64,000 nucleotides of DNA from Candidatus Enterococcus moelleringii (GCF_017377575.1 NZ_JAFREM010000001.1:40529-104528); one strand, 5' to 3'. Shown: positions 46,452 through 55,894, numbered from the stretch's first letter. A program made the numbers and translations. The notes: generated from the sequence alone by a model not told the origin.

Positions 46452-46506
46452 AAGGATACCTCACCAAACTTTCACCTTATTCTCAATTAACTCCTCATTA
46501 TTGTTG

Positions 46507-46857
46507 TTAATTCCTTCTAGAAATAATTCCCTTCATCAGCTCAGCACTGGAACGCTCGTAATAATGGGCCATTCTCACCCGTTGGCCATTTGACAGCGTC
46601 CAAATTTTATTTTCGTAAAAATCAACGTTTTCCCGCTGACCGTCCATTAGTTCTTTGGCATAGCCTAAAACTAGACGGATGGCTTCTTTAGTAGCATCAT
46701 CGCTCTTAAAGTAGATGGTATAGCTGCGCAAGTATTCCTTTAAATCGCTGTTTTGCGATGCTTTCCAGTCTTCGATAAAATCCTCCAATGCGGTAATTAC
46801 ATCCCCGTTTTCAATGTCCCATAATAAAATATCTGTGTCTTCTGCTTGATGATCCAT
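46507..46857 (-). CDS. Hypothetical protein, 116 residues
   Basis: An acidic, probably helical soluble protein with GGGAGG at good distance before its ATG. I see no known domain: the N-terminus is acidic (EDTDILLWDIENGD) and the C-terminus basic (GIISRRN). It is monocistronic between the cell-wall hydrolase and the CDF gene. The ribosome binding site and codon use support it as real. Confidence 0.6.
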   Translation of the reverse strand: MDHQAEDTDILLWDIENGDVITALEDFIEDWKASQNSDLKEYLRSYTIYFKSDDATKEAIRLVLGYAKELMDGQRENVDFYENKIWTLSNGQRVRMAHYYERSSAELMKGIISRRN

Positions 46858-47104
46858 ACTTTTCTTCCTCCCGCTAATTTTAATGTGATTTTTCCTGTAG
46901 AAAAATTAATTCGCTTTCTCCACACATACCATCTGGCTAACTTACAAAGACATATTTTAGATGGATTTTTGACTCTTGCTTTGTTGCCCAAAGTTGGACT
47001 TGCGTCCTAAACATTTGTATTCCCTTACACCTATTATAAAGAAACTCAGCTGAGATGTCCTGCTACAATGCAAAAAAGTGTAAATTCTCATAATATAGAC
47101 CACC

Positions 47105-47173
47105 TTAAAGGTAAACCTCAATTGTTTAAAGTATACCTTAAATCGATTTTTTATCATTTAGGCTCGCCTTAAT
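47105..47173 (+). promoter_or_regulatory. Three palindromic MntR/DtxR-like boxes upstream of the CDF gene
   Basis: Box 1 TTAAAGGTAAACCTCAAT (47105-47122), box 2 TTTAAAGTATACCTTAAA (47125-47142, one asymmetric pair) and box 3 ATTTAGGCTCGCCTTAAT (47156-47173). Their centres are 20 and 31 bp apart, close to 2 and 3 helical turns. A -10 TATACT (47199-47204) lacks a good -35, so the boxes may bind an activator. The regulator identity is inferred. Confidence 0.6.
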
Positions 47174-47237
47174 GCTTTTTTCTGACTTTTATTTGCGCTA
47201 TACTAGCAACTAATGCCAAATAAAGGATGTACAATCT

Positions 47238-48392
47238 ATGACACATTTAATTAATAAAATACAGAAACTTTTTAGAAGCAGTGAACGGACAGCAGTGGGA
47301 ATTCTAGCGGGGATCATGGGGCTTTTGTCTAACTTTCTGCTCTTTGCTGCTAAGCTGTTTATCGGAACACTTTCCGGAAGTGTCTCCATCACCGCAGACG
47401 CCATGAACAATCTATCAGACACCGCCTCTTCGTTTATTACCTTAGCCGGTTTCAAAATCGCCGGAAAACCGGCCGATAAGGATCATCCCTACGGACACGA
47501 ACGTTTCGAATATGTCAGCGGCTTTGTGATTTCAATCTTGGTCACCTATGTAGGGATTCGCTTTTTAGACAGCTCACTTATCAAAATTTTCAATCCTGCC
47601 AGCGTGCAGCTTTCTTCTATTGTATATATCGTTTTGGTTCTCTCTATTTTGATGAAGGTCGTTCAGGGCGGTATTTACCGCAGCTTAGGTAAAAAAATCC
47701 AATCAAATACGCTCCAGGCTACCGCCCAAGACAGCTTCAACGATGTCTACACCACCATTGCCGTTTTGTTTTCAGCGATTATTGAATGGTTAACCGGCTG
47801 GCGAATTGACGGCTACATTGGTTTTCTAATTGCTTTATACATTATTTATACCGGAGTGAAGATGATCAAAGAATTTATCGACGAGTTGATGGGTGTACGG
47901 GCACCCGAGGATGAAATTGGTGAAATTCGAGCCCATTTGGATAAGTTTCCGGATATTATCGGTTATCATGACTTGTTGATTCACAGCTACGGGCCCAATA
48001 GCGTATTTGCCTCCGTTCATATTGAAGTAGATCAGGATTGGAGCCTGATTCATGCCCATGATGTGATTGATACGATCGAACAGGAAGTGAAAACAAATAC
48101 TGGTGTGGACTTGGTTTGCCACGTGGATCCTTATCCGTTGGATGATCCAGATTTTCAGCGAGTCGCACCAAAACTGAAGCAAATCCTGCGGGATATCCAC
48201 CCTCAGCTGCGTTTTCACGATTTGCGGATTGATTCTACCATCGAGCCAGAAGTGATTTACTTTGATCTAGTCGTTCCAGAAGGATTGAAATTGTCCAATG
48301 ATGAATTAGGCGAATTAATTACTCATAATTATATTCAAGAAAATACGCCAGCAACCATGTCAATCATTTTTGACCGAACTTATCTGCTATAA
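47238..48392 (+). CDS. Cation diffusion facilitator, manganese-type (MntE-like)
   Basis: A 384-residue exporter with six membrane helices and a C-terminal cytosolic dimer domain (from about 215). The metal site in TM2 is NxxxD (N57-D61 in AMNNLSD) and in TM5 DxxxD (D165-D169 in QDSFNDV). In this family that set marks manganese transporters, while zinc types carry HxxxD. DHPYGHERFEY (82-92) is the conserved loop. The promoter region holds MntR-like palindromes, which fits manganese-responsive control. The metal is inferred. Confidence 0.85.
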   Translation: MTHLINKIQKLFRSSERTAVGILAGIMGLLSNFLLFAAKLFIGTLSGSVSITADAMNNLSDTASSFITLAGFKIAGKPADKDHPYGHERFEYVSGFVISILVTYVGIRFLDSSLIKIFNPASVQLSSIVYIVLVLSILMKVVQGGIYRSLGKKIQSNTLQATAQDSFNDVYTTIAVLFSAIIEWLTGWRIDGYIGFLIALYIIYTGVKMIKEFIDELMGVRAPEDEIGEIRAHLDKFPDIIGYHDLLIHSYGPNSVFASVHIEVDQDWSLIHAHDVIDTIEQEVKTNTGVDLVCHVDPYPLDDPDFQRVAPKLKQILRDIHPQLRFHDLRIDSTIEPEVIYFDLVVPEGLKLSNDELGELITHNYIQENTPATMSIIFDRTYLL

Positions 48393-48423
48393 AAAAAGAC
48401 GCCGAGATTGGCGTCTTTTTTGC
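48388..48423. terminator. Bidirectional terminator
   Basis: AAAAGACGCC pairs with GGCGTCTTTT, flanked by A and T runs; shared by the convergent CDF and YcgQ-like genes. Confidence 0.9.
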
Positions 48424-49260
48424 TTAAAATGACCGGTAAACATACTGGTTCTTCGGTGTTTCAATCGGTTGGATCTTTTCAACCGCTAGTGCTGGCAGCT
48501 GTCGTTTGAAGGGTTCGAAGTAATCCAATTCAATCGTTCCTTCTACATGCAGCCATTGATTGTTAGTCACCTGTGCATTTTCCGGCAGCCGCATCATCAA
48601 GCCGAACACACCTGAGTCGGCAACACAGTGGATAATGCCAAAGCGGAACAGAAAATTATAGGTTTGGTCCTTTGTGGTCTGGTAATCAAACCCATCATAA
48701 GAAAGCTTTTTACCTACAAAAGTATTGGGGTAGTTGTAAATCAGCTCCATCACTTCCAGATAGTTCTCATCGATGACCTGCAGTACATCATTTTCCTGGT
48801 ATTTAGCCAGTAATTCATCCATCTGCTTATCGTAATCATCTTTATTGTAATAAATGCTGGTGTCCGGCTTCAAATATTGGGTATTCATCTCAGGATCCCC
48901 TACCGATTCTTTACTTACCGGAAAACTGAAACCTTTTGCCTCAACAATCGTCGTGTCTAAGCTAATCGTCGGAAAGAGTGTGCCGGCGATCAACGGCAGA
49001 CTTAGCAGCAGATATGCCGCCAGTTTCTGGGAACGTTTCGTCAACCCGTGTTCGTGACCATGATGATGGTGATCGTTTTCTTTTCCTTCACTTTTTTCCA
49101 CCCAAAGCTTTAATTGGACCAAGGACAGCAGCAAAGACAAGGCCATCGTCAAATAAACTAGATAAATGTAGTGGACATTGATATATTGGTTCAGCTTGCC
49201 TGATACCTGCAAATACATCATCCATTCGAAATAGCCGGATAAAATTAAAAAGCGGAACAT
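48424..49260 (-). CDS. YcgQ-like protein (TIGR03943/UPF0703)
   Basis: A 278-residue protein with two to three N-terminal membrane helices, a His-rich loop (NDHHHHGHEHG, about 62-72) and an extracytoplasmic C-terminal domain with RFGIIHCVADSGVFGLMM. It always pairs with a YcgR-type permease, here 10 bp upstream. The His-rich loop suggests metal binding. The pair's substrate is not established. Confidence 0.82.
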   Translation of the reverse strand: MFRFLILSGYFEWMMYLQVSGKLNQYINVHYIYLVYLTMALSLLLSLVQLKLWVEKSEGKENDHHHHGHEHGLTKRSQKLAAYLLLSLPLIAGTLFPTISLDTTIVEAKGFSFPVSKESVGDPEMNTQYLKPDTSIYYNKDDYDKQMDELLAKYQENDVLQVIDENYLEVMELIYNYPNTFVGKKLSYDGFDYQTTKDQTYNFLFRFGIIHCVADSGVFGLMMRLPENAQVTNNQWLHVEGTIELDYFEPFKRQLPALAVEKIQPIETPKNQYVYRSF

Positions 49261-49270
49261 ATGCTACCTC

Positions 49271-50167
49271 CTAAATCAAATATGCGTAACAGGCGACAAC
49301 CACTGTGATAATCGCCATCAGCTGCAAAATGAATTTGCCGTGAAAGACTCGTTTCATCATCATCAAATTTTTGATATCCACCATCGGACCGAAAACTAAA
49401 AAGGCCACTACTGAATTGACGCCAAACAACGACAGCAACGAAGAACCCACAAAGGCATCTGCCTCTGAACACAGCGACATAGTGAATGCCAATACCAGCA
49501 TCACTAAAATGGATACCAATCGTGATGAAGTCAGCTGCAGCAGTACCTGAGTTGGTAAATAAACCTGCATGCTGGCTGCAATCAGGCCGCCAATAATCAA
49601 ATAGCGCCCGGTATCAAAGAATTCATCGATGGCATGGGCTAATACTTCAAAAACACGTCCACCTTTTTTTGGATGCGAAGAATGTTCATGATGGTGATGA
49701 CCTGCTTCCACCAGCTCTTCCTTTAAAATCGGCAGCTTGTTAAAGTAAGCAATCCACGAACCGATGACTAAAGCTACCAGTAGGCTCCCTCCCACCCGCA
49801 GCAACGCAAAGCGAGCACTGTTACCCAGGGCAACAAAGGTCGCAAACAGTACAATCGGATTTATAATCGGAGCCGTCACCATAAAAGCAAAGGCGGTATA
49901 CTCCGGTACCCCCTTTTTCATAAACTGGGTAACAATTGGTACAATCCCACATTCACAGGAGGGAAAGAAAAACCCCAAGCCTGAACCAACTAAAATGGCG
50001 AGAAATTTGTTTTTCGGCAGGATGCGCTGGACACGCTCCGCTGTTAAGTAAACCTGCAGGGCTCCTGAAATAATGCAGCCCAGTAAAACAAACGGAACCG
50101 CCTCTACAATTATTGAAAGAAAGATCGTACTCATTTGTAAGATCGAATGGGGAATAAACGTCAGCAT
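49271..50167 (-). CDS. YcgR-like permease (UPF0718/DUF318)
   Basis: A 298-residue polytopic membrane protein with family motifs FFPSCECGIVPIVTQFMKKGVP (about 71-92) and VTAPIINPIVLFATF. The central loop is His-rich (GHHHHEHSSH, about 156-165), and AFTMSLCSEADAFVGSS is near 232-248. Conserved cysteines (PSCECG) suggest a role with metal or sulfur. GGAGG precedes the start. It is the first gene of the ycgRQ-like operon. Confidence 0.84.
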   Translation of the reverse strand: MLTFIPHSILQMSTIFLSIIVEAVPFVLLGCIISGALQVYLTAERVQRILPKNKFLAILVGSGLGFFFPSCECGIVPIVTQFMKKGVPEYTAFAFMVTAPIINPIVLFATFVALGNSARFALLRVGGSLLVALVIGSWIAYFNKLPILKEELVEAGHHHHEHSSHPKKGGRVFEVLAHAIDEFFDTGRYLIIGGLIAASMQVYLPTQVLLQLTSSRLVSILVMLVLAFTMSLCSEADAFVGSSLLSLFGVNSVVAFLVFGPMVDIKNLMMMKRVFHGKFILQLMAIITVVVACYAYLI

Positions 50168-50170
50168 CCC

Positions 50171-50197
50171 TTAACCTCCTGTACTAATATCGATCAT
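50171..50197 (-). CDS. Possible 8-codon leader ORF before the ycgR-like gene
   Basis: MIDISTGG, with AGGAG upstream. Its last codons GGA GGT TAA form the ribosome binding site of the permease gene. It may couple translation. If the promoter at 50199-50227 is the right one, this ORF would lie at or before the transcription start and be irrelevant. Confidence 0.25.
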   Translation of the reverse strand: MIDISTGG

Positions 50198-50198
50198 T

Positions 50199-50227
50199 AC
50201 TATACTCCTGCGCAAAAAAAGACACAA
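50199..50227 (-). promoter_or_regulatory. Promoter candidate of the ycgRQ-like operon
   Basis: TTGTGT (50222-50227), a 17-bp spacer and TATAGT (50199-50204). The -35 lies in one arm of a hairpin AAGACAC.../GTGTCTT (about 50219-50256) that could be an operator or a second terminator. Confidence 0.5.
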
Positions 50228-50353
50228 GCTCTTTTAAAAAACAAGCGAGTGTCTTAAGATTTTTTTATTTGACCGCCTAATAAATAACGTTTGGTATTTA
50301 TTTAGACTTTTTTTACGCTGTACATTACAGCAGAGATAAATTTTTCTAAACAA

Positions 50354-50383
50354 AGAAAAAAGCTGCCCATTACGGACAGCTTA
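50354..50383 (-). terminator. Intrinsic terminator after HU gene
   Basis: AAGCTGTCC pairs with GGGCAGCTT, followed by TTTTTTC on the minus strand. Confidence 0.88.
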
Positions 50384-50389
50384 GCATGC

Positions 50390-50665
50390 TTATTTGACTG
50401 CGTCTTTTAACTGTTTGCCGGCTTTGAAAGCTGGTGATTTGCTTGCAGCGATAGTAATTTCTTCACCAGTTTGAGGGTTGCGGCCTTTACGGGCAGCGCG
50501 TTCACGTACTTCAAAGTTACCGAAGCCGATGATTTGAACCTTTTCGCCGTCTTTCAATGCATCTTGAATGCTGTCGAATAAAGTGTCAACTGCTGCAGTT
50601 GCGTCCTTTTTCGTCAATCCAGTTTTTTCTGCTACTTTTTCTACTAAGCTTTGCTTGTTCATCAT
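50390..50665 (-). CDS. hup: HU-family nucleoid protein
   Basis: A 91-residue basic DNA-bending protein. The helical base is [23 protein letters not shown], the signature [24 protein letters not shown] (about 47-70) and the end [18 protein letters not shown] use the ATG at 50663-50665, 8 nt after GGAGG, which fits the usual 90-91 residues. The larger open frame upstream is not coding. Confidence 0.96.
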   Translation of the reverse strand: MMNKQSLVEKVAEKTGLTKKDATAAVDTLFDSIQDALKDGEKVQIIGFGNFEVRERAARKGRNPQTGEEITIAASKSPAFKAGKQLKDAVK

Positions 50666-50985
50666 AGGTATAGCCTCCATCATTCTTTTAGTTATTCCAA
50701 TCATAATTCTATTCGTTATTGACCAGAAAGGCAACTGTTATCTCTCGTTTTCCCGAATTTTTTTTGGCGCTTTTCTTTTTTTTTTAATCTGAAAACAAAA
50801 ATAAAATAATTATTCCTAAGATTTTTTTAAGCCTGTCGTTTTTTGAATTCTATTACAACTTTTTCTTTATAATGATTATCATCTGCCTATTGGTAAATGA
50901 TTAAAGGTGAAGATTTTCATAGTATATATATTGCTTTTGTTGTTTTAGACAAATCATACATGAATGCAAATTAGAGGGTGGGGAC

Positions 50986-52524
50986 ATGGACTTAAGACAA
51001 TTAACAAAACAAGAAACACTTCGCAGGCTTCGTCTAGTAGAAGCCCTATACTATTCTGAAAATGCATTGACGAATGAGCAATTAATGGATGTAGGAAACT
51101 GCTCTTTGCCCGTCTTGCTTAAAGATATCAAAGAATTGAATGAAAAAAAATTACCCATTACTATTTTGAAGTTTAAAAGCTTGTACTTTTTAAAATTTGA
51201 ATCTTCCACTACCATTGATTCAGTCTATTCTTACATTCTTTCTACTTCAATAGAATATCGGCTGATTGAGCAATTGTTTTTTCAACGGCAAGAAAAAATC
51301 GCCAAACTCGCTGATCATTTTGGTTGCAGTCTCGCAAATGTCCAGCGGAACTTGAAGTTTATTGAAAACACACTTCCTGTTTGGAATATTCACTTGAGGT
51401 ATCGGCCGCTTCGTATCGAAGGCGATGAGGTAATGATTCGCTATTTTTATTATCTTTTTTTCAAAGAGCGGCGATTTCCATTGCAAGACTATGGTTTTTC
51501 CGAAAAGCTGGTGGAGCTAATCGATCGATACATTCGGGCTTTTTTATCGGAAAATCAGGTGGGCAACAGTATGCATACTCATTTTTATTTGATGCACAGC
51601 TTTCTGATCTGCCTGCACCGCAGAAAATTGAATTATTGTTTAGACGAGCCGCTTCCCCATGATCACTTTTTCAGGCTGCCTGAAAAAGCTGAACATTCAG
51701 ATCTGGTGAACCAACTGCTGCTTGAATGCCGTTTGAACTATAGCCCAGATTTGATCATGGAGGCATTATGGCCACTTTTTTCTGATAACTTAGTCTTAAC
51801 TTGTAAACAACAATTTCATCAGCGAACAACCAATTACAAACTGGCTGACTTTTACGACCTACATACACAACTGATGAAATCGATTAACTTAGCTTTAGGC
51901 AACACCTTAACGGATACTGAAATCCAAGAGGGCTTGCGACATTTGGGTAATGATGTTTTAGTTTATTACCCAAATGAAGAAGGAATAACGATCTTGGCAA
52001 AGCCTCAAAAATATGCATTGAAGCTGCTTAAAAAGAGCTATTCACGGGCAATAAACCGTTTAAGCAGGATCATCCATACTTTTCTTAAAACAAATTATTT
52101 GCTCTATTCAGAAGAACAGATCGAGCTGTATCTTTCCAGCTTAATTATCTCGATTGACGGCTTATTGGAAAGACTGACTGAAATGGAGCAGCCGATACGT
52201 GTTTTATTGATATCAGATGCTTCGGCAAACCAAGAACGCTTCTGGCGTTCGATGTTGACGTCTTTGGTTCACGCCCCGTTACACTTCAGCTTTTTTAGTT
52301 TCCCTTACATTAATCAACGGGATTTGAATCAAACAACTAAAAAATACGACTTGATTATTACCGATGTTACTATGCTTGAGCTTGATAGTTCTTGTCCTGT
52401 GATTGCTGTAAATTCCTATCCGACACCCCAGGATGTCGCTGCGATTCAAATATTTTTTGACGAATTTGATGCCCTGCCAACTGAGAGAAAGGAAATGAAC
52501 CATGAACCTGCGTTGTCTTCTTAA
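50986..52524 (+). CDS. Mga-like transcriptional regulator (first of tandem pair)
   Basis: A 512-residue protein with N-terminal winged helix (about 12-58, LRRLRLVEALYYSENALTNEQLMD) and second HTH (about 88-118, IAKLADHFGCSLANVQRNLKF). RPLRIEGDEVMIRYFYYLFF begins the PRD-like region, and an EIIB-like C-terminus (about 400-490) follows. GGTGGGG precedes its ATG. It overlaps the next paralogue by 23 bp. Target genes are unknown. Confidence 0.82.
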   Translation: MDLRQLTKQETLRRLRLVEALYYSENALTNEQLMDVGNCSLPVLLKDIKELNEKKLPITILKFKSLYFLKFESSTTIDSVYSYILSTSIEYRLIEQLFFQRQEKIAKLADHFGCSLANVQRNLKFIENTLPVWNIHLRYRPLRIEGDEVMIRYFYYLFFKERRFPLQDYGFSEKLVELIDRYIRAFLSENQVGNSMHTHFYLMHSFLICLHRRKLNYCLDEPLPHDHFFRLPEKAEHSDLVNQLLLECRLNYSPDLIMEALWPLFSDNLVLTCKQQFHQRTTNYKLADFYDLHTQLMKSINLALGNTLTDTEIQEGLRHLGNDVLVYYPNEEGITILAKPQKYALKLLKKSYSRAINRLSRIIHTFLKTNYLLYSEEQIELYLSSLIISIDGLLERLTEMEQPIRVLLISDASANQERFWRSMLTSLVHAPLHFSFFSFPYINQRDLNQTTKKYDLIITDVTMLELDSSCPVIAVNSYPTPQDVAAIQIFFDEFDALPTERKEMNHEPALSS

Positions 52525-54028
52525 ACGTGATAATCAGCGTAAGCTTTTGTTAATTGAAACGTTATACTATGCCAAGTACCCCATGACCGGCGATCAGTTG
52601 AGACAAATTGTAGACTGTACAGTTCCGATATTAATATCAGATATTCGATCCATCAACAGTACCATGGAGTATTATGAAATATCCCGGGAAAACGGCTTGT
52701 ACTCCTTGGAAGTGGCGGATAATGCGACGATTGATGCTTTGTTCTCAACCATGATACGCGACTCCCTGCCCTTTAAAATATTAGAACTGATCTTTTTTGA
52801 AGAGTATGAGACGTTACAGGAAATTTCTGCTGACCTGTATTGCAGCCTCTCATCTGTCCAAAAGCATATGACAATTTTGATGGACGTTTTAAAAAAGTGG
52901 CAACTAACGATCCATCGCCGGCCCTTTCGAATTGCTGGTAATGAAAAAAATATACGCCAGCTCTTCTTTTTGCTTTTCTCCGAAAAAAAGGTCCAAAAGA
53001 ACGAACTGCGTTATTCGACAGAATTTTTTGACCGGGGGGAAGCTGTGATCCGTTCGATGATCAAAAATAACCAGCTGGAATGCTCATATACTCAGTACAA
53101 TCGCTTGTGCATGATGTTTTTTATCAGTTTAGAACGAGTGAAGCATGGACATTTCTTCTCTAAACGATTTTTAGGCTCAAAGCACCTTTTACCGCCTGAT
53201 TGGATTACCAGTTATCAGTTCGCGGAATCCTTACTGGAAGAAGTAGGAATGGAATACACTGATGATGTAATGAGGGAATCCTTCTGGTTGCTGTACGCCG
53301 ATTTATTCTTGTTGGGAGAAGCCCAGAAAAAAAAGGCCTTGGAAAGTAATTACGCCCTCGCCTACAGTTACAGCAAGCACCAGGAGTTAGTAGAGGAATT
53401 CAATGATTTGCTAGTTGTACCGTTAAGGGATGAACAAAAGAATCGCTTGACCTCTATTTTGATCAACCAGCATCTGTTTTTGGCTGAAACACCTGAATAT
53501 ATCAGTGTCCTGCGAGACGGGAAACGGGATTATATTAACTTGCTGGAAAACTTCCATGCTCATTGTGTACACGACATCCGGTCACTTGTTCAGAATTTTA
53601 CTCAAAAGCATCGCATCTTTGAGTCAGATGAATTTATCAATAATTATGTGTACCAAATTATTGCCGCAGTCCCCGAATGTTTAACTGGAATGAAGCAGTT
53701 AACTGAGCCAGTGAACATCTTAATTGTAGCCTCTGATTCTACCACGCAGGAACAGCTGTTGACTCAGCTGATTTATTCTTCGGTTCGCGGTGATTATTTT
53801 ATTTCACATATCACCATGAGTCAATTAGATTCGGTCGATATCGCAACAGTCTTCAGCCGCTATGATTTAGTAATTTGCACATTAACTCTTGACCTGCCCC
53901 ACTGCCCTACCCCCATACTGGCAGTAGAATTATGTCCAAGTATTTACACCCTCAACAAGCTGCAGCGTTGGGTGGAAGACATTTATCAGAAGAAAAAGAG
54001 AGCAAGAAAAGCTTCGCAAGTCAGCTAA
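52502..54028 (+). CDS. Mga-like transcriptional regulator (second of tandem pair)
   Basis: A 508-residue paralogue of the preceding gene with the same architecture: N-terminal HTH (LLIETLYYAKYPMTGDQLRQIVD), second HTH (LQEISADLYCSLSSVQKHMTIL), IHRRPFRIAGNEKNIRQLFFLLFSEKK and an EIIB-like end (VNILIVASDSTTQEQLLTQLI). The start at 52502 lies inside the upstream gene after GAAAGGAAATG. The two clearly diverged after an old duplication. Confidence 0.82.
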   Translation: MNLRCLLKRDNQRKLLLIETLYYAKYPMTGDQLRQIVDCTVPILISDIRSINSTMEYYEISRENGLYSLEVADNATIDALFSTMIRDSLPFKILELIFFEEYETLQEISADLYCSLSSVQKHMTILMDVLKKWQLTIHRRPFRIAGNEKNIRQLFFLLFSEKKVQKNELRYSTEFFDRGEAVIRSMIKNNQLECSYTQYNRLCMMFFISLERVKHGHFFSKRFLGSKHLLPPDWITSYQFAESLLEEVGMEYTDDVMRESFWLLYADLFLLGEAQKKKALESNYALAYSYSKHQELVEEFNDLLVVPLRDEQKNRLTSILINQHLFLAETPEYISVLRDGKRDYINLLENFHAHCVHDIRSLVQNFTQKHRIFESDEFINNYVYQIIAAVPECLTGMKQLTEPVNILIVASDSTTQEQLLTQLIYSSVRGDYFISHITMSQLDSVDIATVFSRYDLVICTLTLDLPHCPTPILAVELCPSIYTLNKLQRWVEDIYQKKKRARKASQVS

Positions 54029-54038
54029 GCGTTAAAGC

Positions 54039-54082
54039 AAAAAGAAGGTAGAATGTTTGCGAGACATTCTACCTTCTTTTTG
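54039..54082. terminator. Bidirectional terminator
   Basis: A long perfect stem AAAAAGAAGGTAGAATGT/ACATTCTACCTTCTTTTT with a 7-nt loop, between convergent genes. Confidence 0.93.
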
Positions 54083-54118
54083 TGATCACTTCACATGCAT
54101 GAGTTACTTTCATCGTTC

Positions 54119-54517
54119 TTAGGGCTTTTTAATATTACTATTAGCAGCCAATAAACGCTGCAATTCCTTTTCCATCGAGGCTTTTTCCTGTGTGAGACTG
54201 TAAACCATTCGGTCGAACTTTTCAGGATTATTCTTCTTGCGGATCAAATTTAATTGCAGCAGGCAATAGCCTAACAGCAAGATCGACAGCACTGCAACTA
54301 ACAAAATCTCTGCCCCAGCTGTATAATGAAACATCGCATAAAAAAGCATACCTAAACCAATCACCAAGCCAAGAAAACCAAGCTTTGATTGCCGACCGCC
54401 GCCAAAGAGAATCCGGCGCAGCATTGATCCGTCCCGCAGCTCTTCATAACGGGTAATTCGTGCTTCGATAAAACTAATTTGTTCTTTTATTATATCCGTT
54501 GGACTTTTTTTTGACAT
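54119..54517 (-). CDS. Small membrane protein with coiled coil, unknown
   Basis: A 132-residue protein with a charged helical N-terminus (about 8-32), two membrane helices (about 46-65 and 69-92) and a charged coiled-coil-like tail (about 100-125). I do not recognise a family. It is monocistronic. Confidence 0.65.
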   Translation of the reverse strand: MSKKSPTDIIKEQISFIEARITRYEELRDGSMLRRILFGGGRQSKLGFLGLVIGLGMLFYAMFHYTAGAEILLVAVLSILLLGYCLLQLNLIRKKNNPEKFDRMVYSLTQEKASMEKELQRLLAANSNIKKP

Positions 54518-54696
54518 ACAAAAACTCCTTTGCTCTATTTTATTATCACTAGTTTAACCAGATTTCGCAACGGAAAACTTTTCATTAAAAGAGAATCTTA
54601 TCTTTTTTAATGCTGTGACTGATTGTAAGTTATTGACCAGTCCTTCACAAAGATAGCAAAATAACAAAACCTTTTTACTTTCTTAACACATTTTAA

Positions 54697-54744
54697 TTGA
54701 TTTTCGGCGGATCTACTTATACAATAGACTAGTAAACGCTTACA
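54697..54744 (+). promoter_or_regulatory. Promoter and cre site of ald
   Basis: TTGATT (54697-54702), a 17-bp spacer and TACAAT (54720-54725). AGTAAACGCTTACA (54731-54744) matches the CcpA cre consensus at all but the first base and holds a perfect 12-bp palindrome. Its centre is near +6, a position that normally gives catabolite repression. Confidence 0.72.
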
Positions 54745-54767
54745 AACTATAACGAGGAGTGATTGCT

Positions 54768-55883
54768 ATGAAAATTGGAATCCCAAAGGAAATTAAAAAC
54801 AACGAGAACCGGGTAGCCCTGCCGCCATCTGGGGTCTTTGACCTGACCAGTCGCGGACATCAAGTATTGGTAGAAACCAATGCTGGACTAGGCTCGGCGA
54901 TTGTTGATGAAGAATATGAAGAAGCTGGTGCTGTTATTGTTCAAACAGCCGAAGAAGCCTGGGCTGCTGACATGGTGATGAAAGTTAAAGAACCGTTGAA
55001 AGAAGAATACAAATACTTCAGAGAGGACCTGCTTTTGTTCACCTATTTACATTTAGCAGCCAATAAGGAATTAGCTGAAGCCTTAGTCGAAAGCGGTGTT
55101 ACCGCGATCGCTTATGAAAATGTTCAGCCTGCCAACAACACTCTGCCGTTATTAGCACCGATGAGTGAAATCGCTGGCCGAATGGCTGCCCAAATCGGCG
55201 CCAATTATTTGGAACGGGTAAACGGCGGTAAAGGTATTCTCCTAGCAGGAGTTCCAGGCGTACGACGCGGAAATGTGGTAGTCATTGGTGGTGGAACTGT
55301 TGGGGCGAATGCGGCGAAAATTGCATTAGGCCTTGGAGCGAATGTCACTATTCTGGATGTAAGTGTGCCGCGTTTGAAGGAATTAGATACCGTTTTTGAT
55401 AATAAAGTCCAAACTATGCTATCCAACCGCTACAATATTCAAGAAGCGCTGAAAACCGCTGACTTAGTGATTGGCGCCGTGCTGATCCCGGGCCACAAAG
55501 CACCAACATTGGTTTCAACAGAAATGGTAGCTGGTATGCCGGATCTTTCGGTGATTGTCGATGTGGCGATTGACCAAGGTGGTATTTTTGAAACTGTCGA
55601 TCATGTAACCACTCATGATGATCCAACTTATGTCAAAGAAGGCGTGGTTCACTATGCCGTGGCCAACATGCCAGGCGCTGTTCCGCAAACGGCGACTTAT
55701 GCCTTGAGCAACAGCACCTTAGCCTATGCAAATCTATTAGCTAATCATCCGCTGGAAGATCTGCTGAAATCAAACTTAGCTTTGCATCGTGGAGTAAATA
55801 CTTACAAAGGGAAAATGACTTTAGAGGCCGTTGCCAATGATTTGTCTATGGATTATACGCCGCTGGATGATGTATTAAGCTAA
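54768..55883 (+). CDS. ald: Alanine dehydrogenase
   Basis: A 371-residue NAD-dependent enzyme that interconverts alanine and pyruvate plus ammonia. It starts [20 protein letters not shown] with the substrate Arg and Lys, contains [11 protein letters not shown] (Lys near 74), [10 protein letters not shown] (His near 95), the NAD motif [23 protein letters not shown] (about 171-193) and the DVAIDQGG region. The ATG at 54768 follows GAGGAG; an upstream start three codons earlier is less likely. It could return urease-derived ammonia to alanine or deaminate alanine. Confidence 0.96.
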   Translation: MKIGIPKEIKNNENRVALPPSGVFDLTSRGHQVLVETNAGLGSAIVDEEYEEAGAVIVQTAEEAWAADMVMKVKEPLKEEYKYFREDLLLFTYLHLAANKELAEALVESGVTAIAYENVQPANNTLPLLAPMSEIAGRMAAQIGANYLERVNGGKGILLAGVPGVRRGNVVVIGGGTVGANAAKIALGLGANVTILDVSVPRLKELDTVFDNKVQTMLSNRYNIQEALKTADLVIGAVLIPGHKAPTLVSTEMVAGMPDLSVIVDVAIDQGGIFETVDHVTTHDDPTYVKEGVVHYAVANMPGAVPQTATYALSNSTLAYANLLANHPLEDLLKSNLALHRGVNTYKGKMTLEAVANDLSMDYTPLDDVLS

Positions 55884-55894
55884 ATTCTATTTTT

